Shown here: positions 48,135 to 56,243 of the stretch, piece after piece | How the letters are laid out: the number at the start of each line of letters is the position of its first letter | How positions within the stretch are numbered: position 1 is the first letter of the stretch | Notes under the pieces: model-generated | The model's input: only the letters and a program-made list of their open reading frames with translations | The model's database searches: none | What the model was told of the DNA's origin: nothing | Position numbers and translations under genes: made by a program | Virus record (IMG/VR): IMGVR_UViG_3300005529_000002 | Coordinates: 1 to 64,000 of that record | Length of the DNA: 64,000 nt | From: a virus | Direction: 5' to 3' (one strand)

Positions 48135-48304
48135 GCCGGCCATTCTCCGCGTCCCTCCGCCCATCGCCGGAAATTCTCCTCGATCGTGCCTTCCGCCGGG
48201 TCCCTCATCGACGCGAGCGCCCTGACGGCCTTCTCCGGTGTGGGGTCATCCTCGGACCAGCCGGGACGGGGGTCCCACCCGCCGTGCTCGATCACGTACC
48301 TCAT
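48131..48304 (-). CDS. Small hypothetical protein (57 aa)
   Basis: MRYVIEHGGWDPRPGWSEDD..., ending in EENFRRWAEGRGEWPA. Supported by ATGA overlaps on both sides. Not recognised. Confidence 0.55.
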   Translation of the reverse strand: MRYVIEHGGWDPRPGWSEDDPTPEKAVRALASMRDPAEGTIEENFRRWAEGRGEWPA

Positions 48305-48848
48305 GATGCGCCCCCGTTCTCGCGGGTCATCCTGCGTACCGCCTCGATGGCGTCATGCGCGCGCTGCACCGGTTCCTCCAGTTCAGCAGCCAGTTCCTCG
48401 GCGGTGAGCGTACTGCTCGCCGCCTCGTCCATCAGGTCCCCGAACGGCATCCTGGTCCGGATGGCCTCCGGCCGAAGCCACGTGCCGCGTGCCGCCGCGG
48501 TGAGCCTGGCGATCTCAGCCTCGTCGGCGACACCGTAGAGCGCGAGCATGGCCTGGACGTCGGTCACGCTGACCGTGTTCGTCCCGTTCTCGACCCGGAC
48601 GAACTTCGACGACGACCAGTCCAGGCCTGCGGCTGCCTGCTTCTGGGTCAGCCCGGGACACGCCGGAAACCCGGCCGCCCGTTCTCCTCCCGCTCGATCC
48701 GCCGCCCCATCTCGACGAGCTGGTCCTCGCAGAACGCCCGTGCCGCCTGTACCTCCACGGCCTCGCGGAGCCGGGCGAGTTCGGCGAGGATGCCGGCGAG
48801 CTGCCCGGCCAGATTGTCCTCGGGCGGGCGCGTACGATCGCTTACCAC
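48301..48848 (-). pseudogene. XRE regulator broken by a frameshift
   Basis: First part (GTG 48848) gives LAGILAELARLREAVEVQAA...EMGRRIEREE. The second half, in another frame, reads GLTQKQAAAGLDWSSSKFVR, VENGTNTVSVTDVQAMLALYGV, then helices (LMDEAASSTLTAEELAAELE), an HTH protein of the Scr1/XRE type. The join lies near 48675-48690; total length is two bases over a multiple of three. A GTG at 48567 could express the second half alone. Confidence 0.65.
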
Positions 48849-48928
48849 GGTTCCGGGCCTCTCTCTGCGGGGTCGGGTTCCCAGGCCGGCCGGGGTGTTC
48901 TCAGCACCTCGGCCGGCTGCTTTTCACG

Positions 48929-49048
48929 TCAGGTCCAGCGCTCCTCGCGCGCCATCTGCTCGGCTTCGGGATCAAGCTGGCCGGGGGACTCAGCGGTCAC
49001 GCCCATGGCGATCAGCGCCTCGCGGAGTTCTGCGAGCGTCATCGTCAC
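48929..49048 (-). CDS. Very small protein (39 aa)
   Basis: VTMTLAELREALIAMGVTAE then an acidic tail. GTGA overlap with the upstream gene is the main support. Confidence 0.45.
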   Translation of the reverse strand: MTMTLAELREALIAMGVTAESPGQLDPEAEQMAREERWT

Positions 49049-49413
49049 GCCGCCTTCCGCACCGCGTTGAGCACTCGCACGGCAGCCACGTGGTAGCACG
49101 GCCGCTCGTGCATCCCGGCGGGGCATGTGCACATGGCGCTGTGCACCAGGTAAGTCACGTCCCCGCTGCTGCTGCTCGCCCTGTAGACGCCGGGCCGGGA
49201 GGTGGGCACGAGGCCGCCGTCCGCGATCAGTTCCGCAGCCTTGCCGCGCTGAGCCAGGGTGAAGCCGGCGAACGCGGTCTCGATGGCGGCCTTGCGGATC
49301 CGCGCCAGGCAGCGCGGGCCGTAGCCTGCGGCTACCGAGGCCGGGGCGGTCAGCTTGCGCCCGCAGCCGGGCCGGAGGCACCTGGCGGTGCGGCATTCTG
49401 CGGTATTGCTCAT
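49045..49413 (-). CDS. DUF6011-like protein with SWIM-type zinc motif
   Basis: A 122-residue protein. N-terminal CLRPGCGRKLTAPASVAAGYG and GPRCLARI, typical of the DUF6011 kind; C-terminal CTCPAGMHERPCYHVAAV, a SWIM-like CxCx(n)CxH motif. Probably binds zinc and perhaps nucleic acid. ATG at 49413 is next to the CACTGTAG operator. Confidence 0.7.
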   Translation of the reverse strand: MSNTAECRTARCLRPGCGRKLTAPASVAAGYGPRCLARIRKAAIETAFAGFTLAQRGKAAELIADGGLVPTSRPGVYRASSSSGDVTYLVHSAMCTCPAGMHERPCYHVAAVRVLNAVRKAA

Positions 49414-49468
49414 GAGTCCACTGTAGGGCACACTGTAGCCACAGTCAATCCACATGAGAGGATATGCC
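49414..49468. promoter_or_regulatory. Divergent region with CACTGTAG repeats
   Basis: CACTGTAG at 49419-49426 and 49431-49438, twelve bases apart, then an ACAGT word on the same strand. Likely operator for the ribbon-helix-helix protein starting at 49469. Confidence 0.45.
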
Positions 49469-49699
49469 GTGAGCGACAGAAAGGCTTACGCCGTGCCCCA
49501 AGAAGGAACCCCGATCCGGCGCATCCGCATGGATGACGACCTGTGGGAACGACTAGAGCAGGCAGCCAAGGCAGCCGACCCGGACTCGAACCGGACGGCC
49601 CTGCTGCGGAAGTTCGCGCGCTGGTACGTCGGCGACATCGACGACATGCCGCAGCGCCCAGCCGCCCCGAAGATCCGCGACGGCAAGACACGGGCATGA
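49469..49699 (+). CDS. Ribbon-helix-helix regulator (76 aa)
   Basis: TPIRRIRMDDDLWERLEQAAKAADP, then NRTALLRKFARWYVGDID: a ribbon-helix-helix of the Arc/CopG kind. GTG at 49469 has GAGAGG seven bases upstream. Divergent from the DUF6011 gene and followed by the toxin-antitoxin pair. Confidence 0.7.
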   Translation: MSDRKAYAVPQEGTPIRRIRMDDDLWERLEQAAKAADPDSNRTALLRKFARWYVGDIDDMPQRPAAPKIRDGKTRA

Positions 49700-49727
49700 C
49701 CCCGCTGGCCGGAGTTACGATGCCCTC

Positions 49728-49976
49728 ATGACCGCCCAGCCCGAAGACGCCCACGAGATCATCCACCTAGGCGGCGAAGCAGCGGTGATCGTCCCGCTTG
49801 AGGAATACCGCACCCTGAAAGCACTCCGGGACAACGCCACCCCGGACGCGATCGAGCTGGCCGAGATGGACGCCGCCATCGCAGAGCACCAGGCATGGGA
49901 GGCGGCCGGGGCACCTGGCGGCTACCTCACCCACGAGGAAGTCATGGCCGAACTGCTGACTGAGCCTCAGCCGTGA
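49728..49976 (+). CDS. Phd/YefM-like antitoxin
   Basis: An 82-residue protein: IIHLGGEAAVIVPLEEYRTL (the Phd fold) and an acidic C-terminal part (VMAELLTEPQP) that would cover the toxin. Overlaps the toxin gene by four bases (GTGA). Forms a type II toxin-antitoxin pair. Confidence 0.85.
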   Translation: MTAQPEDAHEIIHLGGEAAVIVPLEEYRTLKALRDNATPDAIELAEMDAAIAEHQAWEAAGAPGGYLTHEEVMAELLTEPQP

Positions 49977-50203
49977 GAGTCCTGTGGCTCACCCGGGCAA
50001 AAGAGCAGGCCCGCGAGCACATGCACGACCAGGCCGCGCTCCGCGAGCTGAACGCCGCCGTCACCGCTTTAACACAGGACCCGGAACCGCCTGAGGCTTT
50101 CGTTCGCGGCGAGTACCGCAGGCTCCGCGCCGGAGACTGGCGCATCCTGTACGAGTTCCGGGGCGACCTGATTATCGTCGTCAGGGTAGACCGCGCCAGC
50201 TAA
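49973..50203 (+). CDS. RelE/ParE-family toxin
   Basis: A 76-residue protein with VRVLWLTRAKEQAREH, then FVRGEYRRLRAGDWRILYEF and DLIIVVRVDR: the compact RelE/ParE fold (core R-x-L-R-x-G-x-x-R). It likely cuts mRNA at the ribosome or hits gyrase, countered by the upstream antitoxin. The pair could keep the element stable. Confidence 0.88.
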   Translation: MRVLWLTRAKEQAREHMHDQAALRELNAAVTALTQDPEPPEAFVRGEYRRLRAGDWRILYEFRGDLIIVVRVDRAS

Positions 50204-50315
50204 GCGGCCGGGCGGTCGGTTCCCGACTTCCGGACATCCCGGGACACGACTGGTCCTGACCCGGGGGTGTCCGTTTTGCCCGTTGGTCGGTTTCCGGCCT
50301 GCAATCGGTCCGCAG

Positions 50316-50513
50316 CTATTCGGGCCTGGGGTTCTCAGGCTCGCCGGGGCGGCGCGGAGGTTCGTTCGACTCTCCGGCCATCCACAGCAGCCATTGGGTG
50401 AATCGCTCCTCCATGGTGGAACCATCCCGGTGAACCGCTTCTTTGGCGCGCATGTAGAGGTCCCGGTCGGGCCGTAGCGGCGGCCGGAAAGTGCGCCTGT
50501 GTCGGTCTGCCAT
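50316..50513 (-). CDS. Arc-like small protein (65 aa)
   Basis: LYMRAKEAVHRDGSTMEERFTQWLLWMAGE has an Arc/MetJ-like helix pair. ATG at 50513. Convergent with the toxin gene. Possible regulator; no operator identified. Confidence 0.5.
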   Translation of the reverse strand: MADRHRRTFRPPLRPDRDLYMRAKEAVHRDGSTMEERFTQWLLWMAGESNEPPRRPGEPENPRPE

Positions 50514-50602
50514 GTTGCCGACAATCATCGCATGATCCGCTTGCATGATGGCCCCGGCTGCCGTACCGTGAATGTGGGCATCCCACACGGAAGCCGCGAC
50601 CG

Positions 50603-50668
50603 TCCTGGTAACTCGACTACCAGGAACAAGGCGGGGCATGGCCAGCGACTCGACCGCGGCCATGCCCC
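50603..50668. promoter_or_regulatory. Two hairpins before the transfer operon
   Basis: TCCTGGTA/TACCAGGA (50603-50625) and GGGGCATGGCC (50633-50643) / GGCCATGCCCC (50658-50668). They lie in the leader of the 50699 operon and could form an attenuator or a terminator for upstream transcripts. Confidence 0.45.
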
Positions 50669-50698
50669 TTGGCCCAGCCTGCTAAGGAGGCCGGACCC

Positions 50699-50998
50699 AT
50701 GGGTCATCATGCCATCACGCAGCTCTGGCTCAGCAGCCTCACCCGCCGCGCCGCTGCCTTCCTCGCCGCGGTCTTCAAAGGCCCGTGGTGCCTCGGATGC
50801 GACTGCTGCGGAACCACCCTGAAGAAGGGCCGCCGTACCCGCTGGTTCCTGACCCGTGAAGCAGCAGACCGCGCTGGTCTCGAAGCCGGCTGGCAGACCG
50901 CGGCGGGCAGGAGCGATTCCGAGATCTGCCCCGCCTGCCTGGAGCAGCGGGGCCAGGCGGTCACTTTCTCTCAGGACACCCCGGCCGGTGAGTCATGA
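50699..50998 (+). CDS. Zinc-binding protein (99 aa), first gene of the transfer operon
   Basis: CLGCDCCGTTLKKGRRTRWF and CPACLEQRG form a zinc ribbon with a basic region. The ATG has GGAGG eight bases upstream. It ends in an ATGA overlap with the WhiB-like gene. Confidence 0.6.
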   Translation: MGHHAITQLWLSSLTRRAAAFLAAVFKGPWCLGCDCCGTTLKKGRRTRWFLTREAADRAGLEAGWQTAAGRSDSEICPACLEQRGQAVTFSQDTPAGES

Positions 50999-51282
50999 GC
51001 CTCCCCGCCTGGAGCTGGGCAGACCGCGCCGCGTGCAAGGGCACCGACCCGGACGCGGCATTGTTCTTCGGGCTGGACGGCGAGCGCGGCCCCGAGCGGG
51101 ATAAGCGCGAAGCAGCGGCCCGGACAGTCTGCGCGCCGTGCCCGGTGCGCATCGCCTGCCTGGACTACGCCATCGCCAACGCCGAGCGGTACGGCACGTG
51201 GGGCGGATTCAGCGAGGACGAGCGTGCCGCTGAGCGCCGCCGCCAGATGCGCCGCGCCGCCAGGAAGCAGGCAGCGGCATGA
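50995..51282 (+). CDS. WhiB-like iron-sulfur regulator
   Basis: A 95-residue WhiB-family protein. Cys14, Cys46, Cys49 and Cys55 (AACKG, CAPCPVRIAC) would hold a 4Fe-4S cluster; GTWGG (67-71) is the family turn, and a basic tail follows. WhiB proteins bind the main sigma factor and are carried by many actinophages. Overlaps both neighbours (ATGA). Confidence 0.93.
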   Translation: MSLPAWSWADRAACKGTDPDAALFFGLDGERGPERDKREAAARTVCAPCPVRIACLDYAIANAERYGTWGGFSEDERAAERRRQMRRAARKQAAA

Positions 51283-51500
51283 TCCGCGTCCTGCTCGCCG
51301 CCATGCTGGCCGCAACCGGCCACGCAGGGGCATCGGTACTCGTCGCCGTCCTCGTGATCGCGGCCCGGCTGGCCAGGGTCCTGCTGCCGGTGCTGCCCCA
51401 GCTGGCCGTCGCCGTTCCCGCAGTCGCGATCGTCCTGACCGGCCTCCTGGCGTTCCGGGCCGTCAAGGGATGGCCTCACCTCGCGGCGGTGGCCGGATGA
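51279..51500 (+). CDS. Small membrane protein (73 aa)
   Basis: Two hydrophobic segments (HAGASVLVAVLVIAARLARV and LAVAVPAVAIVLTGLLAF). Overlaps the TraB-like gene by four bases (ATGA), the usual place for a small Spd-like membrane gene. Confidence 0.6.
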   Translation: MIRVLLAAMLAATGHAGASVLVAVLVIAARLARVLLPVLPQLAVAVPAVAIVLTGLLAFRAVKGWPHLAAVAG

Positions 51501-53668
51501 CCGCCAGCGGCCCGCAGAACCTGCCCGCCGTCCCTGGCGAGTCCGGCGCGGACGAGATCGTCGACGGGGTGATCGTCGACGAGCCGCCCGGCGTTGACGG
51601 GCCGGCGGCCGGCGTCGCCGCCGTCATCCGGGTTATCGTGCGGCCTGAGCACGCCAAGTCGGCCGGCCGTCACCTGGCCTACATCCCGCTCGGCTTCGCC
51701 GTCATGTGCCGTCGCCTGTGGGACAGCCGGACGACAGCCCGCTACGAGCGGTTCATCCGGGCAGCCGAAGCGGCCGGGAACCACGAGGCCGCGCTGGAGT
51801 GGGACGACCAGACGCAGACGTTCCGCCGCGACCGGCACCAGCGCCGCGTCGACATGATCGAAGTGCCCGTCCGGGTGCTGCTGATGCTCCCGAAGATCGG
51901 CATGGGCCTGCTCGGCGTTCTTCTCTGCCTCGGCATCATGCTGGCTGTCGCCACGGGGCACGTCTCCGAGGTCGCCGTCCCGGCCAGGGTGCTCGCACGG
52001 ATCGTGTTCTGGACGGGACTCGTGCTGTCGGTGTCCTGGGGTCCGCTCCTGCTCTCGCTGCCCTGGATAGCCCTCGGCGCGCTGTGGTGGACCGGCCGGG
52101 CGCACGCCAACGCGAACCTGACCGGCTGGCTGGTGCCGGATAAGGACGAGGAGGACGCCGGCATCGTGGTGACGGCGGACACGATCGTGCTGGCCCTCCA
52201 GAACCTGGACAAGATCCCCGCGCTGAAGAAAGCGTTCAAGGACGGCTGGCGGCCAACATTCCACACGCTGCCGGTCAAGGACGGCCGAGGCTACTTCACG
52301 GTGTTCAGCGTCCCGCTCGGCGTCACCGCCGGGATGGTCGCCGACCAGCGGCCGGTGCTCGCCCGCAACGTGCACCGCGCCGAACCGGAGGTGTGGCCGA
52401 CCGACGCCGAGAAATCCGGTCAGGGGCCGGCAGGCACCGTCGCCATGTGGATCGCCGACCCCGGCGTCCTGTCCAAGGCCGCGCCGGAGTACCCGCTCAT
52501 GCACGAAGGCACCGCCGACGTGTTCACGGGCGTGCCGGGCGGGGTGGTGGCGCGCGGCGACGGCCTCCTCATCCCGGTCGTTGGCAACAACTTCGTGGCC
52601 GGCGGCCAGATGGGCCAAGGGAAGTCCAACGCCTGCCGCGTGCTCATGCTCGGCTGCGCCCTGGATCCGCTCGCCGTGCTGGACGTTTTCGTGTTCGCGA
52701 ACAACGGCGACTTCGACGCGTACGCGCCCCGGCTGCACATCTACCGCAAAGGCGTCGAGGACGACGTGGTCCTGGCCGCCCTCGGCCGCCTGCACCAGCT
52801 GTATGGCGAAGTCGGCCGGCGCGAGCAGCGTCTCGCGGACCTCGGCGCGAAGAAGGTCACCCGCGGACTGGCGCAGGAGCACCCGGACCTGCGGCCGGTC
52901 ATCGCCCTGTTCAGCGAGTGCCATGAGCTGTTCGGCCACCCCGAGTACGGCGAGGAAGCCGCCGACGTGGCCACCAAGACAATCAAGCGGGCGCGGAAGA
53001 CCGCCGTCTCCCTGGGGTTCGACACCCAGAGCAGCCGCAAGGAAGCCATACCGCCGAAGCTGGTCGAGCTGGTCAGCGTCAACGCGTGCTTCTACGTCAA
53101 GACCTGGCGCTCCAATGACGGCTTCCTCGGCGACGGGTCGTTCGCCGCGGGCATCCGCGCGACCGAGCTGCGGCCCGGCCGCGACCGGGGCACGTCGGTA
53201 ATCACCGGCGTGTCCGAGGCGCAGTTCGAGCTGCTCCGCTGGTATTTCGTGGAGGTCAACGACGACACCGGCTATGACGCGGCGGCCGAGGTGATCGGCC
53301 GCGCCATGGCGAGCCTCGCGCCCGGCACGCGCCTGACATCAGGCGAGCCGCTGCCCGAGATCGAGCGCCGCGACCTCCTCGACGACCTGGACGAGGTGCT
53401 CGAATACGAGCGGGTCAAGCTGGCCGACTTGCCCGCGCTGCTCCGCGAGCTGGCCGGGGACTGGGGACCGTACCGGAACCTGACCGGCACCCAGCTCCGC
53501 GAGCTGCTTGATGACCTGGACGTGCGGACCACGAACGTCGGGAACGTGCCGAGGCTCGACCCGGCCGACCTGCGCCGTGCGCTGGCCGGAAGGGGTGAGT
53601 TAGATCGCGCCCCTCTACCCGGAACAGGCCCTGCGGGCACCTGCGGACGGGGACCTAACCCCGCCTAA
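51497..53668 (+). CDS. FtsK/SpoIIIE-TraB-like DNA translocase
   Basis: A 723-residue protein. Two to three transmembrane helices (VRVLLMLPKIGMGLLGVLLC, VFWTGLVLSVSWGPLLLSL) at about 125-205, then a RecA-like motor: Walker A GQMGQGKSNA (about 368-377) and Walker B RPVIALFSECHEL. A C-terminal winged-helix-like part (LTGTQLRELLDDLDVRTTNV) follows. This is the layout of TraB-type translocases that carry actinomycete ICE and plasmid DNA as double strands between mycelia. The CTAAC repeats just downstream may be its recognition site. No packaging role is expected, since terminase genes exist. Confidence 0.88.
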   Translation: MTASGPQNLPAVPGESGADEIVDGVIVDEPPGVDGPAAGVAAVIRVIVRPEHAKSAGRHLAYIPLGFAVMCRRLWDSRTTARYERFIRAAEAAGNHEAALEWDDQTQTFRRDRHQRRVDMIEVPVRVLLMLPKIGMGLLGVLLCLGIMLAVATGHVSEVAVPARVLARIVFWTGLVLSVSWGPLLLSLPWIALGALWWTGRAHANANLTGWLVPDKDEEDAGIVVTADTIVLALQNLDKIPALKKAFKDGWRPTFHTLPVKDGRGYFTVFSVPLGVTAGMVADQRPVLARNVHRAEPEVWPTDAEKSGQGPAGTVAMWIADPGVLSKAAPEYPLMHEGTADVFTGVPGGVVARGDGLLIPVVGNNFVAGGQMGQGKSNACRVLMLGCALDPLAVLDVFVFANNGDFDAYAPRLHIYRKGVEDDVVLAALGRLHQLYGEVGRREQRLADLGAKKVTRGLAQEHPDLRPVIALFSECHELFGHPEYGEEAADVATKTIKRARKTAVSLGFDTQSSRKEAIPPKLVELVSVNACFYVKTWRSNDGFLGDGSFAAGIRATELRPGRDRGTSVITGVSEAQFELLRWYFVEVNDDTGYDAAAEVIGRAMASLAPGTRLTSGEPLPEIERRDLLDDLDEVLEYERVKLADLPALLRELAGDWGPYRNLTGTQLRELLDDLDVRTTNVGNVPRLDPADLRRALAGRGELDRAPLPGTGPAGTCGRGPNPA

Positions 53669-53773
53669 CCCGTCTAACGCGACCTAACTTCTGCAGGTCA
53701 GGGACCTGCGGGCAGCGATCGCCCCCACCTAACGAGGGGGTTAGAAAACTAACCCCCGCACCCGTGAGCTAAC
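53599..53773. other. CTAAC repeat cluster, clt-like
   Basis: CTAAC at 53655, 53665, 53674, 53684, 53729, 53749 and 53769 (plus strand), with inverted copies GTTAG at 53599 and 53740. The first four are one helical turn apart. The pair GGGGGTTAG-AAAA-CTAACCCCC (53736-53757) is a perfect hairpin. Location beside a TraB-like gene recalls the clt/TRS repeats used by TraB. Function is inferred. Confidence 0.5.
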
Positions 53774-53791
53774 CCGGGAGGATCACATCCG

Positions 53792-54127
53792 GTGCTGTCG
53801 AGGACCGTCAGGCGGGAAGCCCGCAAGCGGATCGGGAACCCTCTGCGCGAAGCGGTGCGCCGCGCCGCCGAGCAGTGGTGCCCTGAATGCCAGAAGCGCG
53901 TCCAGCCATTCCACCTGTGCATGGTCAGGACCGATTTCAGGCAGCGCAAGGCGGAAGCCGGACGGCAGGTCAGGCGCGGCGGAGGCCCGGAAACTGCCAG
54001 GGGCGGCCGGCGGGACGCGCGCACGGCGCACGACTACCAGACCTGTCCTGACCGCGGCTGCCCGCGCCCGCTGTGCCGGGCGTTCCGCGAAGGCCAGCTC
54101 GCCTGCCCGCTACCTCACCAGGGGTGA
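53792..54127 (+). CDS. Small zinc-binding protein of ICE type (111 aa)
   Basis: WCPECQKRVQPFHLCMVRTDFRQRK matches a short motif frequent in genes next to TraB in actinomycete ICEs (CxxCQxxVxPFHxCxxRTDF). A CPDRGC cluster follows. GTG has GGAGG 10 bases upstream. Role unknown, but the context is transfer. Confidence 0.7.
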   Translation: MLSRTVRREARKRIGNPLREAVRRAAEQWCPECQKRVQPFHLCMVRTDFRQRKAEAGRQVRRGGGPETARGGRRDARTAHDYQTCPDRGCPRPLCRAFREGQLACPLPHQG

Positions 54128-54160
54128 TGTCTTGAACCAGCACAGGAAGGAGCGCAGGTC

Positions 54161-54595
54161 ATGAGCTGTCCCGGCTTGCACTGCCCTGGCTGCTCAGAGG
54201 GCCAGTCGCTCGGCATCCTCGGCACAGTGGCGGTGGCCGTCATCATCGCCGATGAGACAGTCCGGTGGGCAGCCGACCGCATCTGGTGGATCGGCGGCAC
54301 GGCGGCGGCATGTTTCGCCCTGTCGGTGGCCGTGACCATGTGGCTCGAAAGACGCGCCGATGCCCGCGGAGTCCGGTACGCCGAGCTGCACGGCATCGCG
54401 TCGCGCGCCGACGTCGAGGAGCTGACCCCGGCCGGGGTCGCGTGGCTGGCGAGCCGCGAGCAGCCGCGCGCCGCACTCGGCGTCCGCGAGGTGCACTTTC
54501 ACTTCGGCGGCCTGAGCGCCGATGAGCAGGCCCACATCATCCGCACCACGCTCGCGGGGCACCCCGCTCCCGGCCCGGAGGAGATAACCAGATGA
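54161..54595 (+). CDS. Spd-like membrane protein (144 aa)
   Basis: Two transmembrane helices (GILGTVAVAVIIADETVRW and IGGTAAACFALSVAVTMWLE) after a Cys pair (CPGC), then a soluble acidic part. Length and layout resemble plasmid spread (Spd) proteins of actinomycetes. ATG has GGAG upstream. Confidence 0.65.
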   Translation: MSCPGLHCPGCSEGQSLGILGTVAVAVIIADETVRWAADRIWWIGGTAAACFALSVAVTMWLERRADARGVRYAELHGIASRADVEELTPAGVAWLASREQPRAALGVREVHFHFGGLSADEQAHIIRTTLAGHPAPGPEEITR

Positions 54596-54846
54596 AGCTG
54601 TTCCGCAGGCGCGGCGTGCCTGCCAGGCCCGACTACATGACGCAGGCAGAGCACCTCCAGGAGGCCGGACGCCTGGCCTGGGTCATTGACGACGTGATGC
54701 AGTCCCGCGCGAAGCGCAGCCTCGGCGATGTGATCGCGCTCGCCCGGCTGCACCTGGAGCTCGCCCAGGTCGCGCGGCACAACGAGGGCACCCGCCTGGA
54801 TGCCCCGCTACCAGAAGGAGAAACCCCATGTCACTGCCGGAAATGA
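54592..54846 (+). CDS. Small hypothetical protein of the transfer block (84 aa)
   Basis: Not recognised. Helical (AEHLQEAGRLAWVIDDVMQ, LGDVIALARLHLELAQVARH). ATGA overlap with the Spd-like gene. It ends just before the mIHF-like gene. Confidence 0.55.
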   Translation: MKLFRRRGVPARPDYMTQAEHLQEAGRLAWVIDDVMQSRAKRSLGDVIALARLHLELAQVARHNEGTRLDAPLPEGETPCHCRK

Positions 54847-55148
54847 CCCCGGAGCAGCGTGCCGAGGCGCTGCGGAAGGCCGCCGAGACGCGCAGGCTCC
54901 GCGCGGCCGAACTGGAGAAGGTCCGCAAGGGCCAGATCACTGTCACCGACGTGCTCGACAGCGGCGACTCGCTGCTGCTGCCGGTGCCCGTGCGCCGGCT
55001 GCTCCTCGCGGTTCCCGGCATCGGCCCGGCCAAGGCGGACGCCCTGCTCGACGCGATCGGCGTCAGCGCAGAGTTCCGCAAGAAGCGCCGCGTTCAGGGC
55101 CTCGGCGAGGTCCAGCGCAAGGCGCTCCGCGAGCGTCTCGCAGCCTGA
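54828..55148 (+). CDS. Actinobacterial integration host factor (mIHF-like)
   Basis: A 106-residue protein: LPEMTPEQRAEALRKAAETR then VTVTDVLDSGDSLLLPVPV, VPGIGPAKADALLDAIG (helix-two-turn-helix) and RRVQGLGEVQRKALRERL. This matches mIHF/sIHF. The family bends DNA and is needed for integration by several mycobacteriophage integrases. A phage copy could free the element from the host factor. Overlaps the previous gene by 19 bases. Confidence 0.87.
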   Translation: MSLPEMTPEQRAEALRKAAETRRLRAAELEKVRKGQITVTDVLDSGDSLLLPVPVRRLLLAVPGIGPAKADALLDAIGVSAEFRKKRRVQGLGEVQRKALRERLAA

Positions 55149-55227
55149 CCTGTCCCCCGTCCCGCATCCGCCCGGTCCCGCTTCCGGGCGGATGCGGGAC
55201 CATCGCACCGAGAGAGGTAAGCCCAGC

Positions 55228-56115
55228 ATGACGCCCCCGGCCGCCGCCAACGGCACCCATGTCCTGACGCCGGAGTTCGTCGCGCTGCTGCGGCACCGGG
55301 AGCTTGCGGACGCCACTGCCGCAGCGACAGCGGACGCGCCGCAGCCGCGGCGGGAACCGCCATCGCTGTGGCGCCGGCAGCACCTTGACGGCGACACGGT
55401 GATCCGCATCGTGGCGGCTTCGGCAGTGCTCGGTGTCGCCGTCATCGCGGCAGTGGTCAGCTACTCGCATATCTACGACCTGGCCCGCCATCATGGCGAG
55501 TCGGGAACCGCCGCCAGGCTCCTGCCGGTGTCGGTTGACGGGCTGATCGCGTCCGCCAGCCTCGCGCTCTTGCATGCCGCCAGGAACCGCATCGACGCGC
55601 CGTGGATGGCGTACCTGATGCTGTGGCTCGGTGTCGGCGCCACGATCGCCGCCAATGTCGGGTTCGGGCTGCCTGCGGGCTGGCTGTCGGCCGTCATCGC
55701 CGCGTGGCCCGCCGCCGCGTTTGTCGGGTCGGTGGAGATGGCGCTGATGCTGGCCAGGAACAGGCGCCGGGCCGCCGCGGACTCTGGCGGGAACGGATGC
55801 CGCAAGCCGCGATGGCGGCGAAGATGGCGGGGACAGTGCGCCTGCCGCGCCGTGCCGGATGCGGACCCTCCGGCCGCCGCCCCTCAGCCGCCATCGCAGC
55901 CAGCCGCCGCCGCCCCTCAGCCGCCAGTCCGCGCCCGCAAGCCGGCACGCAAACCCGCCATGTCGGCTGCCGCCAAATCCGCCAGGGCGGATGCGGAACT
56001 GGCCGCCAGGCCGCACCTGACCAACGCTGAGATCGCCAAGCGCGCCGGAGTGTCGGAACGCACGGTGGAGCGCCGCCGCGAGGCGGCACGGAAAGCTGCG
56101 ACAATCGGATCGTGA
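55228..56115 (+). CDS. DUF2637-like membrane protein with C-terminal HTH
   Basis: A 295-residue protein. Four transmembrane helices at about 52-175 (IVAASAVLGVAVIAAVVSY, LLPVSVDGLIASASLALLHA, YLMLWLGVGATIAANVGFG, AVIAAWPAAAFVGSVEM), a proline-rich linker and a C-terminal helix-turn-helix (LTNAEIAKRAGVSERTVERR). DUF2637 proteins are a hallmark of actinomycete ICE transfer regions. ATG has AGAGAGG upstream. Confidence 0.85.
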   Translation: MTPPAAANGTHVLTPEFVALLRHRELADATAAATADAPQPRREPPSLWRRQHLDGDTVIRIVAASAVLGVAVIAAVVSYSHIYDLARHHGESGTAARLLPVSVDGLIASASLALLHAARNRIDAPWMAYLMLWLGVGATIAANVGFGLPAGWLSAVIAAWPAAAFVGSVEMALMLARNRRRAAADSGGNGCRKPRWRRRWRGQCACRAVPDADPPAAAPQPPSQPAAAAPQPPVRARKPARKPAMSAAAKSARADAELAARPHLTNAEIAKRAGVSERTVERRREAARKAATIGS

Positions 56116-56243
56116 ACCGGCACCATCAGACCGCGCTTGACTGGCACTGCCGCCTGTCGGTGGAGACGATGCACCCGAGGTTCTCGCGGCGGCTCTCCTC
56201 GGGCCTGTCTGTCGTGCTCACCGTGAACAGCGGCTACGAATGA
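56112..56243 (+). CDS. Very small protein (43 aa), possibly the first half of a split gene
   Basis: VNRHHQTALDWHCRLSVETM... to VNSGYE. GTGA overlap with the DUF2637 gene. The stop TGA is followed at once and in frame by the next gene's ATG, so the two may once have been one gene. Confidence 0.5.
   Translation: MNRHHQTALDWHCRLSVETMHPRFSRRLSSGLSVVLTVNSGYE

Noticed and set aside
48355-49536. Long rightward open frame across the XRE and DUF6011 genes
   Set aside because: It is an Arg/Ser/Pro-rich antisense shadow of supported leftward genes.
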